From Cellulomonas sp. C5510 (GTDB lineage Bacteria; Actinomycetota; Actinomycetes; Actinomycetales; Cellulomonadaceae), in NCBI RefSeq assembly GCF_019797765.1, contig NZ_CP081862.1, forward strand, positions 1,178,001 to 1,242,000: a stretch of 64,000 bases of DNA, in the 5' to 3' direction. How positions within the stretch are numbered: position 1 is the stretch's first letter; every line of letters begins with the position of its first letter. Shown one piece after another: positions 52,613 through 60,957 of the stretch. The position numbers and the translations under genes are program-made. Below the pieces are notes generated by a model. That model worked only from the letters and a program-made list of their open reading frames with translations. It searched no databases and was not told where the DNA came from.

Positions 52613-53422
52613 TCAGCCGCGCGGCCGGTCGCGGAACTCGTGCGGGCTGTGCGGCTGCGTCCCGGAGACGCGCGCGACGATCTCGCCGGCGACGTCCCGC
52701 ATCTTGCTGTTCCGGTGCTGCGACGCCCGCCGCAGGATCGCGAACGCCTCCTCCGGGCCGCAGCGGTTCTGCGCCATCACCACGCCGAGCGCCTGGTCGA
52801 TGACCGCGCGCGACGCCATGGCCTGGCGCAGATCGGTGTTCAGCTGCGCCTGCTCCTCGGCGCGCGCGGCGACCACCACGGCCCGTGCGGCGTCGTCAGC
52901 GAGGCGCGCGACGTCGTCCAGGACGGCCTCGTCCCACTCGCCGGGCGTGGTGCGGTACAGGTTGATGGCGAGCTCCAGCGCGCTGCGGGGCACGACGGTC
53001 GCCGGCAGCGCGGCGGCGGCGAGGAACCCTCCACGCACGGTCTCACGACGCCAGGCCGGCCACCGCTGCTCCCCGACGACGTCCGGCACGGTGATGCGCC
53101 GGCCGACGCGCGCGGCCTCGAGGCACGGGCCCTCTCCTGCCGACTGCTCCGCGCGGTCGCAGGCCGCGGCCCGCTCGTCGGCGGCCGCAGCCACGGTCGA
53201 CTGGCCCCCCAGCCGCACGGTGATCGCCGCGGAGGCGCCGGGGCCGCCGCGGTCCGCCGCCCGCCGCACGATCGCGTCGAGGAGCGCGTCCACCGGGACC
53301 GTGGCGACGAGCAGACCGTGGAGCTCGTCGAGCACGCCGGTCCGCCAGCCGTCCGCGTCCGTGGCGGGGTCCCTCGCGAGGGGTCCGCTCGACGCGGGGA
53401 CGGTCGACTCCGACATCGTCAC
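52613..53422 (-). CDS. GAF-ANTAR RNA-binding antiterminator/sensor protein
   Basis: A 269-residue protein: a GAF domain (about residues 35-190; PCLEAARVGRRITVPD and LALAINLYRTTPGEW-like segments) and a C-terminal ANTAR domain (about 205-262: ASRAVIDQALGVVMAQNRCG, EAFAILRRASQHRNSKMRD). ANTAR domains bind paired hairpins in nascent RNA to prevent termination. The GTG start at 53422 overlaps the stop of the 53-residue gene, so it is co-translated. The GAF ligand and RNA target are unknown. Confidence 0.88.
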   Translation of the reverse strand: MTMSESTVPASSGPLARDPATDADGWRTGVLDELHGLLVATVPVDALLDAIVRRAADRGGPGASAAITVRLGGQSTVAAAADERAAACDRAEQSAGEGPCLEAARVGRRITVPDVVGEQRWPAWRRETVRGGFLAAAALPATVVPRSALELAINLYRTTPGEWDEAVLDDVARLADDAARAVVVAARAEEQAQLNTDLRQAMASRAVIDQALGVVMAQNRCGPEEAFAILRRASQHRNSKMRDVAGEIVARVSGTQPHSPHEFRDRPRG

Positions 53423-53580
53423 GCGCCGTCCGGCTGGTCCTCGCCCGTCTGCTCGGGCTCGCTCTGGTAGCCGGACTCGGGGCCGTCACCGTCCGAGCCG
53501 GGCGTGCTCGCCTCGGCCACGTCGTCCGGGTCTCCGTCGGGCAGCAGGCCCTCGGGCCGGTCCGTCGGCTTGTCGCTCAC
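53419..53580 (-). CDS. Small acidic protein between two ANTAR genes
   Basis: A 53-residue acidic, disordered-looking protein (SDKPTDRPEGLLPDGDPDDV at the start, Glu/Asp/Ser/Gly-rich later, no Cys). The GTG start at 53580 has AGGAGG 6 bases upstream, and its stop overlaps the GAF-ANTAR start by 4 bp, so it is a real gene in the operon. Function unknown. Confidence 0.65.
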   Translation of the reverse strand: MSDKPTDRPEGLLPDGDPDDVAEASTPGSDGDGPESGYQSEPEQTGEDQPDGA

Positions 53581-53605
53581 GTCGGTCCTCCTCGGCTGGG
53601 GTCCT

Positions 53606-54736
53606 TCACATGCTGCTGCGTGCGGCGGGAGCCCGCATCTCGGGCCGGCTCCCTGCGGGCGGCAGGATCCGCAGGCTGACGCCCGCGTTGTCGCAGCGTC
53701 GTCGCAGCCGGGCCAGGTGCAGCGCGGCCACCGGGCCGAGCCGACGCAGGCGCGAGGCGTCGACGACGAGCACGCCGCGGGGTGGTACGGCACGCAGTGC
53801 GTCGGCGAACCCGGCGACGAGCGCCGGGGCGGTCGCCGCGTCCGCCTCGCCGTCGAGCGCCACGAGGACGGACCGTCCGTCCACCCGGTGCCGCACGGTC
53901 AGCGGTGCCGGTGCGTCGTCGGTGCGGGCTCCGTCGTCGGTGCGGGCCCCGCCGTCGGCGGGGGCTCCGCCCGGCGCGTCGACGAGGCTCGCGAGGGCGG
54001 CGTCGACCAGGTCCCTCGGGTCGGTGTGGCGCCGGCGCCCGGGCAGCGCGGTGAGCATCCGCTCGGCCACGGTCCGCACCTTGACGTTGAGGTGCTCGGA
54101 GTGCCACCGCAGCAGCTCGAACGCCGCCGGGCCGTCGAGCCCGTAGGCGAGCATCGCGGCACCCTTGGCCTGGTCGATGACCTCTCGCGACGAGATCGCC
54201 GCGGCGAGCATCTCGTCCGCCCGCCGGGCCGCCGCCGCACCGATCTCCGCGTCCAGGTCGACGAGCAGACCCAGCGGCTGCGGGGTGCGTCCCCCGCCGG
54301 TGGGCGTGCCCTCCGCTGCGGGCGAGGTGGCGCCCAGGTGGGTGTGGTCCTGGGCCGGCGGCCAGCCGTCGAGCCCGGCACCGCCGGCCGTCGCGCGGAG
54401 GCCGTGCGCGTGCCGCGGGTCGAGCCCGGGTGCGAGCACCGCCAGCACCACGCGTTCCGTCCCCGACGCGTCGACGAGGCGGTACCGGACGCTACGGCCC
54501 TCGCCGGGCTGCGCGGGAGCGGCGCGGAGCACCGCCTCCAGGGCGGGGCGGTCGTCCCGGTGGCAGTGCGCCAGCATCAGCGCGGTCGACGGGACGACGT
54601 CGCCCGGCTCGAAGCCGTGGAGCCGGAAGACGGGCTCGGACCAGACGAGGGTGTCGTCGCCGAGCAGGTGGAAGGTGCCGGGGACGGCGGTGCTGCGGCG
54701 CTCCACGGGGGACGAGGCGCGGGTGGTGAGGGACAT
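53606..54736 (-). CDS. PAS-ANTAR-STAS regulatory protein
   Basis: A 376-residue protein. Residues about 20-115 resemble a PAS domain (TFHLLGDDTLVWSEPVFRLH, DDRPALEAVLRAA, VRYRLVDASGTERVVL). Residues about 165-235 form an ANTAR domain (SSREVIDQAKGAAMLAYGL, ELLRWHSEHLNVKVRTVAER). The C-terminal 100 residues are an anti-sigma-antagonist-type STAS domain (VALDGEADAATAPALVAGFA, GVLVVDASRLRRLGPVAALH), which lacks an obvious DSxG phospho-serine motif. The fusion links light/redox/ligand sensing, RNA antitermination and partner switching. ATG 54736; GGAGC upstream. First gene of the three-gene operon. Confidence 0.78.
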   Translation of the reverse strand: MSLTTRASSPVERRSTAVPGTFHLLGDDTLVWSEPVFRLHGFEPGDVVPSTALMLAHCHRDDRPALEAVLRAAPAQPGEGRSVRYRLVDASGTERVVLAVLAPGLDPRHAHGLRATAGGAGLDGWPPAQDHTHLGATSPAAEGTPTGGGRTPQPLGLLVDLDAEIGAAAARRADEMLAAAISSREVIDQAKGAAMLAYGLDGPAAFELLRWHSEHLNVKVRTVAERMLTALPGRRRHTDPRDLVDAALASLVDAPGGAPADGGARTDDGARTDDAPAPLTVRHRVDGRSVLVALDGEADAATAPALVAGFADALRAVPPRGVLVVDASRLRRLGPVAALHLARLRRRCDNAGVSLRILPPAGSRPEMRAPAARSSM

Positions 54737-54976
54737 GCGTGCTCCGGAGCCGGGGCGCGGCGCGCGCGAGGGCGCGACGCACTGGTGTCCCGTGCGGTTC
54801 GCTTCGTCCCAACGACGCCCGGGCGTCCTGCGGCGCGGCCGCGAGGACGGTGCGATCGTGCCAAAACCGCCCGCTGTTCGCACGCCGACGCTCCTGCCGG
54901 CGGCTGCGTGGTCCGCGGCCGGGCCCGTGCTGCGCCGGCGTCGTGCCGCACGGGGGGCCGCGCGCGGTCGCCCGGG

Positions 54977-54982
54977 TAGCAT
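54977..54982 (+). promoter_or_regulatory. -10 element of plsC (predicted leaderless)
   Basis: TAGCAT ends 8 bases before the GTG at 54991. It supports 54991 as the start; the frame is open further upstream but lacks a ribosome-binding site. Confidence 0.45.
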
Positions 54983-54990
54983 CGGCTCCC

Positions 54991-55749
54991 GTGCACCCGC
55001 CCCGCGCCAACCGCGCCTACCGCAACGTCGCCCGCGTGCTGCGACCCGTGCTGTACGCGATCACGCGTCGTGACTGGCGGGGCACCGAGCACCTGCCGGT
55101 GGGCTCCGGCTTCATCGCCGCGGGCAACCACATGACGAACGTCGACCCGATCACGTTCGCGCACTACCTGTACGACAACGGGGTGGCGCCGAAGATCCTC
55201 GCCAAGTCGTCGCTGTTCTCCGTCCCCGTCCTGGGCTGGGTGCTGCGGACCAGCGGGCAGATCCCCGTGCACCGCAACACCTCCCAGGCGGGCGACTCGC
55301 TGCGGGCGGCCGAGCAGGCGCTCGCCGCGGGGGAGTGCGTCGCGGTGTTCCCCGAGGGCACGCTCACGCGCGACCCGGACCTGTGGCCGATGGTCGCGAA
55401 GACCGGCGTGGCCCGCCTGGCGCTGACCACCCGCGTCCCGGTCGTGCCGATCGCGCAGTGGGGGCCGCAGCTGCTGCTCGGCCGGTACGCGAAGGTGTTC
55501 AAGCCGATCCCGCCGAAGCGGGTGACCGTGGTGGCCGGACCCCCCGTCGACCTCGCGGACCTGTACGGCCGCCCGCTCGACGCCGCGACGCTGCGCGAGG
55601 CGACCGCCCGGGTCATGGCGGCGATCACCGCCCTGCTGGCCGACGTGCGCGGCGAGACCCCCCCGGAGCGGCCGTACGACATGCGCCGTGGCGGGGGCGG
55701 TGCCGGGGCGGACGGACCCGCGGCCCCCACGGCGGACGGGGCCGCGTGA
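54991..55749 (+). CDS. plsC: 1-acyl-sn-glycerol-3-phosphate acyltransferase
   Basis: A 252-residue PlsC-type acyltransferase of phospholipid synthesis. The NHxxxxD motif is NHMTNVD, and the glycerol-phosphate site is FPEGTLTRDP; VLRTSGQIPVHRN lies between. The C-terminal 30 residues are Gly/Ala-rich. It overlaps gpsA by 4 bp (GTGA), pairing two enzymes of glycerolipid synthesis. The same plsC-gpsA order is common in actinobacteria. Confidence 0.93.
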   Translation: MHPPRANRAYRNVARVLRPVLYAITRRDWRGTEHLPVGSGFIAAGNHMTNVDPITFAHYLYDNGVAPKILAKSSLFSVPVLGWVLRTSGQIPVHRNTSQAGDSLRAAEQALAAGECVAVFPEGTLTRDPDLWPMVAKTGVARLALTTRVPVVPIAQWGPQLLLGRYAKVFKPIPPKRVTVVAGPPVDLADLYGRPLDAATLREATARVMAAITALLADVRGETPPERPYDMRRGGGGAGADGPAAPTADGAA

Positions 55750-56747
55750 CCCGCGCTGCCGTCCTCGGCGCCGGCGCGTGGGGCACGACGTTCGCGGCCG
55801 TGCTCGCCGACGCCGGCTGCGACGTGACCGTCTGGGGGCGTGACGCCGCCGTCTGCGCCGAGATCGCCGGGTCCCGCAGCAACGAGCGCTACCTGCCCGG
55901 GGTCGAGCTGCCCGCGCGCGTGACCGCCGACCCGGACCCGGTCGCCGCGGTGGCCGGCGCGCAGGTCGTCGCCGTCGCGGTGCCGTCGCAGTCCGCCCGG
56001 GCGACGCTCGCCCCGCTGGCCGGCCGACTCGACCCGGGCGCCGTCGCGGTGTCCCTCATGAAGGGCGTCGAGCTCGCGACGGACCGCCGCATGAGCGAGG
56101 TCGTCGCCGAGGCGCTCGAGCTGGACCCCGCCCGGGTGGCGGTGCTGTCGGGCCCGAACCTCGCCTCGGAGATCGCGGCGCGCCAGCCGACGGCCACCGT
56201 CGTCGCGTCGTCGGACGCGGGCACCGCCGAGCGCGTCGCCGCCGCGTGCGCCTCCGGGTACTTCCGGCCGTACACCAACGACGACGTCGTGGGTGTCGAG
56301 CTGTGCGGTGCGGTGAAGAACGTCATCGCGCTCGCGGTCGGGATCTCGCAGGGCCGCGGCCTCGGGTACAACACGATGGCGACGGTCATCACGCGCGGGC
56401 TGGTCGAGATCACGCGGCTCGGCCTGGCGCTCGGGGCGAAGGCGGAGACGTTCCCGGGGCTCGCGGGCATGGGGGACCTCATGGCGACGTGCGCGTCGCC
56501 GGACTCGCGCAACCACCGCCTCGGGCTGCACATCGGCCAGGGGATGACGCTCGACGAGGCCGTGGCGGCGACCGGCGGCACCGCCGAGGGCGTGAAGTCC
56601 TCCCGGTCGGTGCTGGACCTCGCGGAGCGCGCGGGCGTCGAGATGCCGATCACCGCGGCCGTCGTGCAGGTGCTGCACGAGGGCCTGCCGGTGGACGCCC
56701 TGGCGCCGCTGCTGCTGGGGCGCCCGCGCAAGGCGGAGGGCCTCTAG
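55746..56747 (+). CDS. gpsA: Glycerol-3-phosphate dehydrogenase [NAD(P)+]
   Basis: A 333-residue GpsA, which reduces dihydroxyacetone phosphate to sn-glycerol 3-phosphate. The N-terminal Rossmann motif is LGAGAWGTTFAAVLAD; SLMKGVELATDRRMSEV, LSGPNLASEIA, GAVKNVIALAVGIS (catalytic Lys) and CASPDSRNHRLG follow. The GTG start overlaps the plsC stop. Its TAG stop is shared with the convergent GntR gene through a CTAG palindrome at 56744-56747. Confidence 0.96.
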   Translation: MTRAAVLGAGAWGTTFAAVLADAGCDVTVWGRDAAVCAEIAGSRSNERYLPGVELPARVTADPDPVAAVAGAQVVAVAVPSQSARATLAPLAGRLDPGAVAVSLMKGVELATDRRMSEVVAEALELDPARVAVLSGPNLASEIAARQPTATVVASSDAGTAERVAAACASGYFRPYTNDDVVGVELCGAVKNVIALAVGISQGRGLGYNTMATVITRGLVEITRLGLALGAKAETFPGLAGMGDLMATCASPDSRNHRLGLHIGQGMTLDEAVAATGGTAEGVKSSRSVLDLAERAGVEMPITAAVVQVLHEGLPVDALAPLLLGRPRKAEGL

Positions 56748-57232
56748 GCCGGGGGAGGCCCGACGAGGCCCCGGTCGCCCTCGAGCCACGGCACACCCGG
56801 TGGGTGCGACCGGTCCGGCGACGGGTCGACCTGCGCGCCCCGCACGAGTGTGAGCAGCGCGCCGTCGGTGAGCCCCTCGGCACGGGCCCTGCGGACCAGC
56901 GCGCGCACGTCGTCCAGCAGCGTCGGTGTGCCGTGCGCGCCGTCCCGGCCGTCCGCGGCGTCCCGCCGGTGCGCGGGGGCTGCGCCGGCCTCCGGCCCCG
57001 CGACGACGGTCCCGACCCGGCGCCGTGACGTCACCACGCCGGCCGCCTCGAGCTCCCGGTAGGCGCGCTGCACGGTGCCGACCGCGATGCCGAGGTCGCG
57101 CGCGAGGTCGCGGGAGGCGGGCAGGCGTTCGCCCGGTGCCAGGGTGCCGAGCGCGACGAGGCCCGCGACCTGGGCCCGGATCTGCTCGTAGACGGGCGTC
57201 GCGGCGGAGACGTCGACCCGCAGCTCCGTCAC
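56744..57232 (-). CDS. GntR-family regulator (YtrA/YhcF-like)
   Basis: A 162-residue regulator. It has only the winged-helix domain (ATPVYEQIRAQVAGLVALG, LPASRDLARDLGIAVGTVQR, AYRELEAAGVVTSRRRVGT) and a short helical tail, as in the YtrA subfamily. Such proteins often sit beside membrane or ABC transporter genes that they regulate. The GTG at 57232 overlaps the stop of the membrane gene upstream (GTGA). An inverted repeat at 58169-58192 is its likely operator. Confidence 0.87.
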   Translation of the reverse strand: MTELRVDVSAATPVYEQIRAQVAGLVALGTLAPGERLPASRDLARDLGIAVGTVQRAYRELEAAGVVTSRRRVGTVVAGPEAGAAPAHRRDAADGRDGAHGTPTLLDDVRALVRRARAEGLTDGALLTLVRGAQVDPSPDRSHPPGVPWLEGDRGLVGPPPA

Positions 57233-58158
57233 GCGGCCACGCCCCGGACCCTGTCGCCGGCTGCCGCGGCCGGGGTGAACCTGCGGGCGGGCACGGCGGA
57301 GCCTGCGAGGCCGAGCGAGACGACCAGGAAGGCGACGCCCGCCGCGGCTGCGGCCGCGCTGCCCGCGGGGTGCTCGGCGTTCGCGAGGGCGGCGGCGGCG
57401 ACGAGCAGCATGAGGCCGAGGGCGGAGCCGGTCCACGCCTGGACGCCCGCCAGCACCCGCGCGGCGGACGTGCGGCGGATGACGTCGTCGTGCGCGGCGG
57501 GCAGCACGGGCAGCGGGGGGCGCCGGGTGATGACGCGCAGCGCGACCAGTGCCGCACCGAGCGCCAGGAGCAGCGCGACCGCGACCGGCACGCCGAAGGG
57601 CCAGCCCGGGTACGGCCCGGATGCGCCGGTCCCGACCACCCGGCCCGCGGCGTCGAGCACCGGCGGGTGCGCCACCGAGCGGCCGTCGGGGGCGGCCGTG
57701 ACGCCCAGGACCACGACCGCGACCAGCCCTGCCGCGACGGTCCCCAGCAGGGCGACGAGGCGTCGGCCCCCGAGGTCGCGGACCGTCCGGCGCGCGAGCG
57801 GCGCGGAGCGGACGGCGCCCCGGGGGCGGGGCCAGGACGTCTCCCCGAGCGCCCGGACGGCTGCGAACACCACCGCTGCCAGGAACGGCGCGGTGTACGC
57901 GAGGACGCCCGGCGCGGCGGGCAGGGGCTCGTACGTCGACGTCCAGACGACGTCGGAGGAGCCGACGACCGCGAGCGCCACCAGCACGCTGGTCGCGGTG
58001 GCGCCGAGGGACACCAGCGTCTCGTGGCGCCGGGCGGCGCGCGTGACGGCCGGGGCGTCCGCGGTCGTGCCGCCCCGCGCCGCCGCGAGCAGCAGCGCGA
58101 GGAGCACGCCCACGCACCCGGCGAGCGCCAGCAGGAGCAGGAGGACGAGACCGGCCAT
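57229..58158 (-). CDS. Multispanning membrane protein, GntR-linked
   Basis: About 309 residues with some seven hydrophobic segments; I recognise no family. It begins MAGLVLLLLLALAGCVGVLL and includes ARRHETLVSLGATATSVLVA and RPPLPVLPAAHDDVIRRTSA. The frame also has an ATG at 58191, but I prefer 58158, which has GGAG 6 bases upstream and leaves the operator-like repeat outside the gene. It is co-translated with the GntR regulator and probably under its control. Confidence 0.65.
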   Translation of the reverse strand: MAGLVLLLLLALAGCVGVLLALLLAAARGGTTADAPAVTRAARRHETLVSLGATATSVLVALAVVGSSDVVWTSTYEPLPAAPGVLAYTAPFLAAVVFAAVRALGETSWPRPRGAVRSAPLARRTVRDLGGRRLVALLGTVAAGLVAVVVLGVTAAPDGRSVAHPPVLDAAGRVVGTGASGPYPGWPFGVPVAVALLLALGAALVALRVITRRPPLPVLPAAHDDVIRRTSAARVLAGVQAWTGSALGLMLLVAAAALANAEHPAGSAAAAAAGVAFLVVSLGLAGSAVPARRFTPAAAAGDRVRGVAA

Positions 58159-58168
58159 GAGGTGCTCC

Positions 58169-58192
58169 AATGAGTCGATGAGTTGACTCATT
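58169..58192. promoter_or_regulatory. Operator-like inverted repeat upstream of the membrane/GntR operon
   Basis: AATGAGTC and GACTCATT form a perfect 8-bp inverted repeat with an 8-base spacer, and ATGAGT-ACTCAT type half-sites overlap inside. It lies 11-34 bases upstream of the preferred start at 58158 and is strikingly AT-rich for this genome. It fits a GntR (YtrA-type) operator. Confidence 0.6.
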
Positions 58193-58305
58193 GAACACCG
58201 CCCGGGTGTGCGGCGGCAAGCCCGGGGCCGTCCCGACGCCGACGCCCGCAGGAGGGGGCCTCCGGGCGGAGCAACCCCGCGCGGGGGCCGGTCCCGGAAC
58301 GGGCG

Positions 58306-58950
58306 TCAGGCGCGCTCGGTGCCGACGACGGGCTCCTGCGGCCGCACGACCGCCGCCACGAGCGCCTCGATCGCGAACTCGCTCGTGCGCGCCAGCTCCA
58401 CGTCGTCGCGCGCGAGCAGCCACTGCACCTGGAGCCCGTCCATGACCGCGAGGATGGCGGCGGCGGCGCGGCCGACCGTGTCCGGCTCGGTGACGCCGCG
58501 CTCGGCGCAGACCTCCCGGAACGCGTCGGCGATCTCGGCGCGCAGCGTGCGGTAGCGCTCCTCGAAGTACGCGCGCGCGGGGTGGTCGTCGGTCACGGAC
58601 TCGGCGGACAGCACCGCGTAGGCCTGGACGATGCCGGGCCGCTCCTCGTTGGCGAACGCGGTGCGCACGAGGTGGCGGAACAGCTCGATGCCCCCGGGGA
58701 TGTGCTGCTCCGCGAGCCCCTCGACGTCGGACTGGTCGCGGAAGCGCAGGACCTCGACGAGCAGCTGGTCCTTGGACCCGAAGTGGTGGAGGATCCCGGC
58801 GTGCGTCATGCCGACCTGCTCGGCGATCTCGGTGAGCGGGCCGTTGTTGTAGCCCTTGCTGCCGAACGTCGTCGTGGCGGCGGTCAGGATGCGCCGCCGG
58901 CGCTCCAGCGTCTCCGGGCGCGGCCGGGCGGGCCGCTTGGCCGAGCTCAT
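58306..58950 (-). CDS. TetR/AcrR-family regulator
   Basis: A 214-residue repressor. The helix-turn-helix is TEIAEQVGMTHAGILHHFGSKDQLL, preceded by RRRRILTAATTTFGSKGYNN. The C-terminal ligand-binding domain is helical. The ATG at 58950 is preferred; an upstream extension reaches 59073 but has no support. It is divergent from the ABC importer at 59177, and a palindromic site lies between them, so it probably regulates the importer in response to its substrate. Confidence 0.9.
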   Translation of the reverse strand: MSSAKRPARPRPETLERRRRILTAATTTFGSKGYNNGPLTEIAEQVGMTHAGILHHFGSKDQLLVEVLRFRDQSDVEGLAEQHIPGGIELFRHLVRTAFANEERPGIVQAYAVLSAESVTDDHPARAYFEERYRTLRAEIADAFREVCAERGVTEPDTVGRAAAAILAVMDGLQVQWLLARDDVELARTSEFAIEALVAAVVRPQEPVVGTERA

Positions 58951-59077
58951 GGCTGTCTCACTTCCTCTGCCGACGCGCCTGCGGGCGTGGTCGCGCGCCG
59001 ATCGTAGCGGCCGGCGCTGCTGCCGACCGGGACCCGCCAGCCGTGACCAACTCGTGATCTCGTGGCCTGGCAAAGAC

Positions 59078-59095
59078 TTACTGACAGTGTAGTAA
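59078..59095. promoter_or_regulatory. TetR-type operator in the tetR-ABC intergenic region
   Basis: TTACTGACAGTGTAGTAA is an 18-bp near palindrome (arms TTACT/AGTAA) that is AT-rich against the background. It lies 82 bases before the substrate-binding protein gene and 128 bases before the TetR start, in a shared control position. Confidence 0.6.
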
Positions 59096-59176
59096 CGTTC
59101 CGCGCAGCACGACCGCGAGGACGCGGCGTGACCTCAGACGCCGGCTGCGTCCCGGCGCCGTTTCGAAGGAGAAACC

Positions 59177-60847
59177 ATGAGGGTGAAGTACCCGGCGGTC
59201 GCGCTCGGCGTGGCCGCCGCCCTGGCACTGACGGCCTGCTCCGGCGGGTCGGACGGCGCGGGCGACGAGGGCAGCAGCACCGGTGCCGCCGGCGCCCCGC
59301 TGACCATCGCCAAGCCGGACGGTGCCATCGCCACCGAGTCGAACAACCCGTGGGTCGGCGACGCCTCGGGCATGAAGCTCGGCTACATCAACGCCATCCT
59401 GGAGCCCCTCGGCTTCGTCAACCTGATCGACCCGAGCGACGACGTCACGCCGTGGCTCGCGCAGGAGATCACCTGGAACGACGACTACACCGAGGTCACC
59501 CTCGTGGCCCGCGACGGCGTGACGTGGAACGACGGCGAGGCCTTCTCCGCCGACGACATCGCGTACACGTTCACGCTGCTCAAGGACAAGCCGGAGCTGG
59601 ACAACGCCGCGCTCGGCATCGAGGAGGTCGCGCTCGACGGCGACACCGTCACGATCTCCTTCGCCGCGTCGATGTTCGCCAAGCAGGACAAGGTCCTGCA
59701 CAAGCTCATCGTCCCGCAGCACATCTGGGAGAACGTCTCCGACCCGGCCACGGACCCGAACCTCGAGCCCGTCGGCACCGGCCCCTACGTGCTGTCGCAG
59801 TTCTCCTCGCAGAGCGTCGAGCTCACCGCGCGGGACGACTACTGGGGCGGTGAGCTGGCCGCGCCGACGCTGTACTACGTGTCGTACAACGACAACACGG
59901 CGCTCACCACGGCGCTGGCCAACGGCGAGGCCGACTGGGCGCAGGCGTTCATCCCGAACGTGCAGTCCGCGTACCTGGACAAGGACGACGCGAACGTCTA
60001 CTGGGCGGCCGCCGGCCTCGGCATCGACGCGATGTTCGTCAACACCGGGACGAAGCCGTTCAGCGACGTCGCGTTCCGCCAGGCGATGAACCTCGTCGTC
60101 GACCGCAGCAAGCACCAGGCGATCGCCCGGGAGGGCGGCGTGCCGGAGCTCACCTCGGTGACCGGCCTGCCCACGCCCGCGGGCGACCCGTTCATCGGCG
60201 ACGACTTCACCGGGGAGAGCTACGGCGTCGACGTCGAGGGTGCCAAGGAGATCCTCACGGACGCCGGCTACACCTGGGACGGCGACGCGCTGGTCGACCC
60301 CGACGGCGAGCCCGTCACCTTCGAGCTCAGCGTCCCGCAGGGCTGGAGCGACTACGTCACCGGCATCTCGCTGATCGCCGACTCGGCCAAGGAGCTGGGC
60401 GTCGAGGCCACCGTCGACACCCCGGACGCCGACACCTGGTGGGCCATGAAGAGCGAGGGCGACTTCCAGGCGATCCTGCACTGGACCGACACCGGCGCCA
60501 CGCCGTACGACCTGTACAGCGACATCATGGACGGCCGGTGGCTGAAGCCGCTCGGCGAGGCCGCGGACTACAACTTCGGGCGGTTCGACAGCCCGGAGGC
60601 CACGGCGGCGCTCGACACCTACGCCACCGCGACGGACGACGCCGCGCGCGCCGAGGCCCTGGCGGAGATCCAGCAGATCTTCGTCGAGCAGGTGCCCGCC
60701 CTCCCGATCGGCACCCGCCCGTTCATCGGCGAGTACAACACGCGCAGCTACGTCGGCTGGCCGGGCGAGGACGACCCGTACGCCAACCCCGACCCGACGC
60801 AGCCCACCGCCGCGCTGATCCTCACCAGCCTGGAGCCGGCGAGCTGA
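59177..60847 (+). CDS. ABC transporter substrate-binding lipoprotein (family 5)
   Basis: A 556-residue lipoprotein. A signal peptide (MRVKYPAVALGVAAALALTA) ends in the lipobox LTAC, so Cys22 is lipidated. The rest is an SBP_bac_5 domain: VTPWLAQEITWNDDYTEVTL, DGVTWNDGEAFSADDIAYTF, FSDVAFRQAMNLVVDRSKHQ. These proteins bind oligopeptides, nickel or, in many actinobacteria and Thermotogae, plant oligosaccharides. The substrate cannot be read from the sequence. The ATG has GAAGGAGAAACC before it. A strong hairpin follows the stop. Confidence 0.93.
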   Translation: MRVKYPAVALGVAAALALTACSGGSDGAGDEGSSTGAAGAPLTIAKPDGAIATESNNPWVGDASGMKLGYINAILEPLGFVNLIDPSDDVTPWLAQEITWNDDYTEVTLVARDGVTWNDGEAFSADDIAYTFTLLKDKPELDNAALGIEEVALDGDTVTISFAASMFAKQDKVLHKLIVPQHIWENVSDPATDPNLEPVGTGPYVLSQFSSQSVELTARDDYWGGELAAPTLYYVSYNDNTALTTALANGEADWAQAFIPNVQSAYLDKDDANVYWAAAGLGIDAMFVNTGTKPFSDVAFRQAMNLVVDRSKHQAIAREGGVPELTSVTGLPTPAGDPFIGDDFTGESYGVDVEGAKEILTDAGYTWDGDALVDPDGEPVTFELSVPQGWSDYVTGISLIADSAKELGVEATVDTPDADTWWAMKSEGDFQAILHWTDTGATPYDLYSDIMDGRWLKPLGEAADYNFGRFDSPEATAALDTYATATDDAARAEALAEIQQIFVEQVPALPIGTRPFIGEYNTRSYVGWPGEDDPYANPDPTQPTAALILTSLEPAS

Positions 60848-60853
60848 CGCGCC

Positions 60854-60905
60854 GCTGCGGCCGGCCGGCGACGGGACCTCGTCCCCGCCGCCGGCCGGCC
60901 GCAGC
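60854..60905 (+). terminator. Intercistronic hairpin after the SBP gene
   Basis: A perfect 17-bp stem (60854-60870 with 60889-60905), extended by GGGAC/GTCCC inside the loop, begins 7 bases after the SBP stop and ends 52 bases before the ATPase start. It is probably a stabilising or attenuating structure that keeps the binding protein in excess over the membrane complex. Confidence 0.75.
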
Positions 60906-60957
60906 CGTGCCGGACGGACGGGCGGGCCACGGGCCCGCGGGAAGACGGGAAGGTGCA

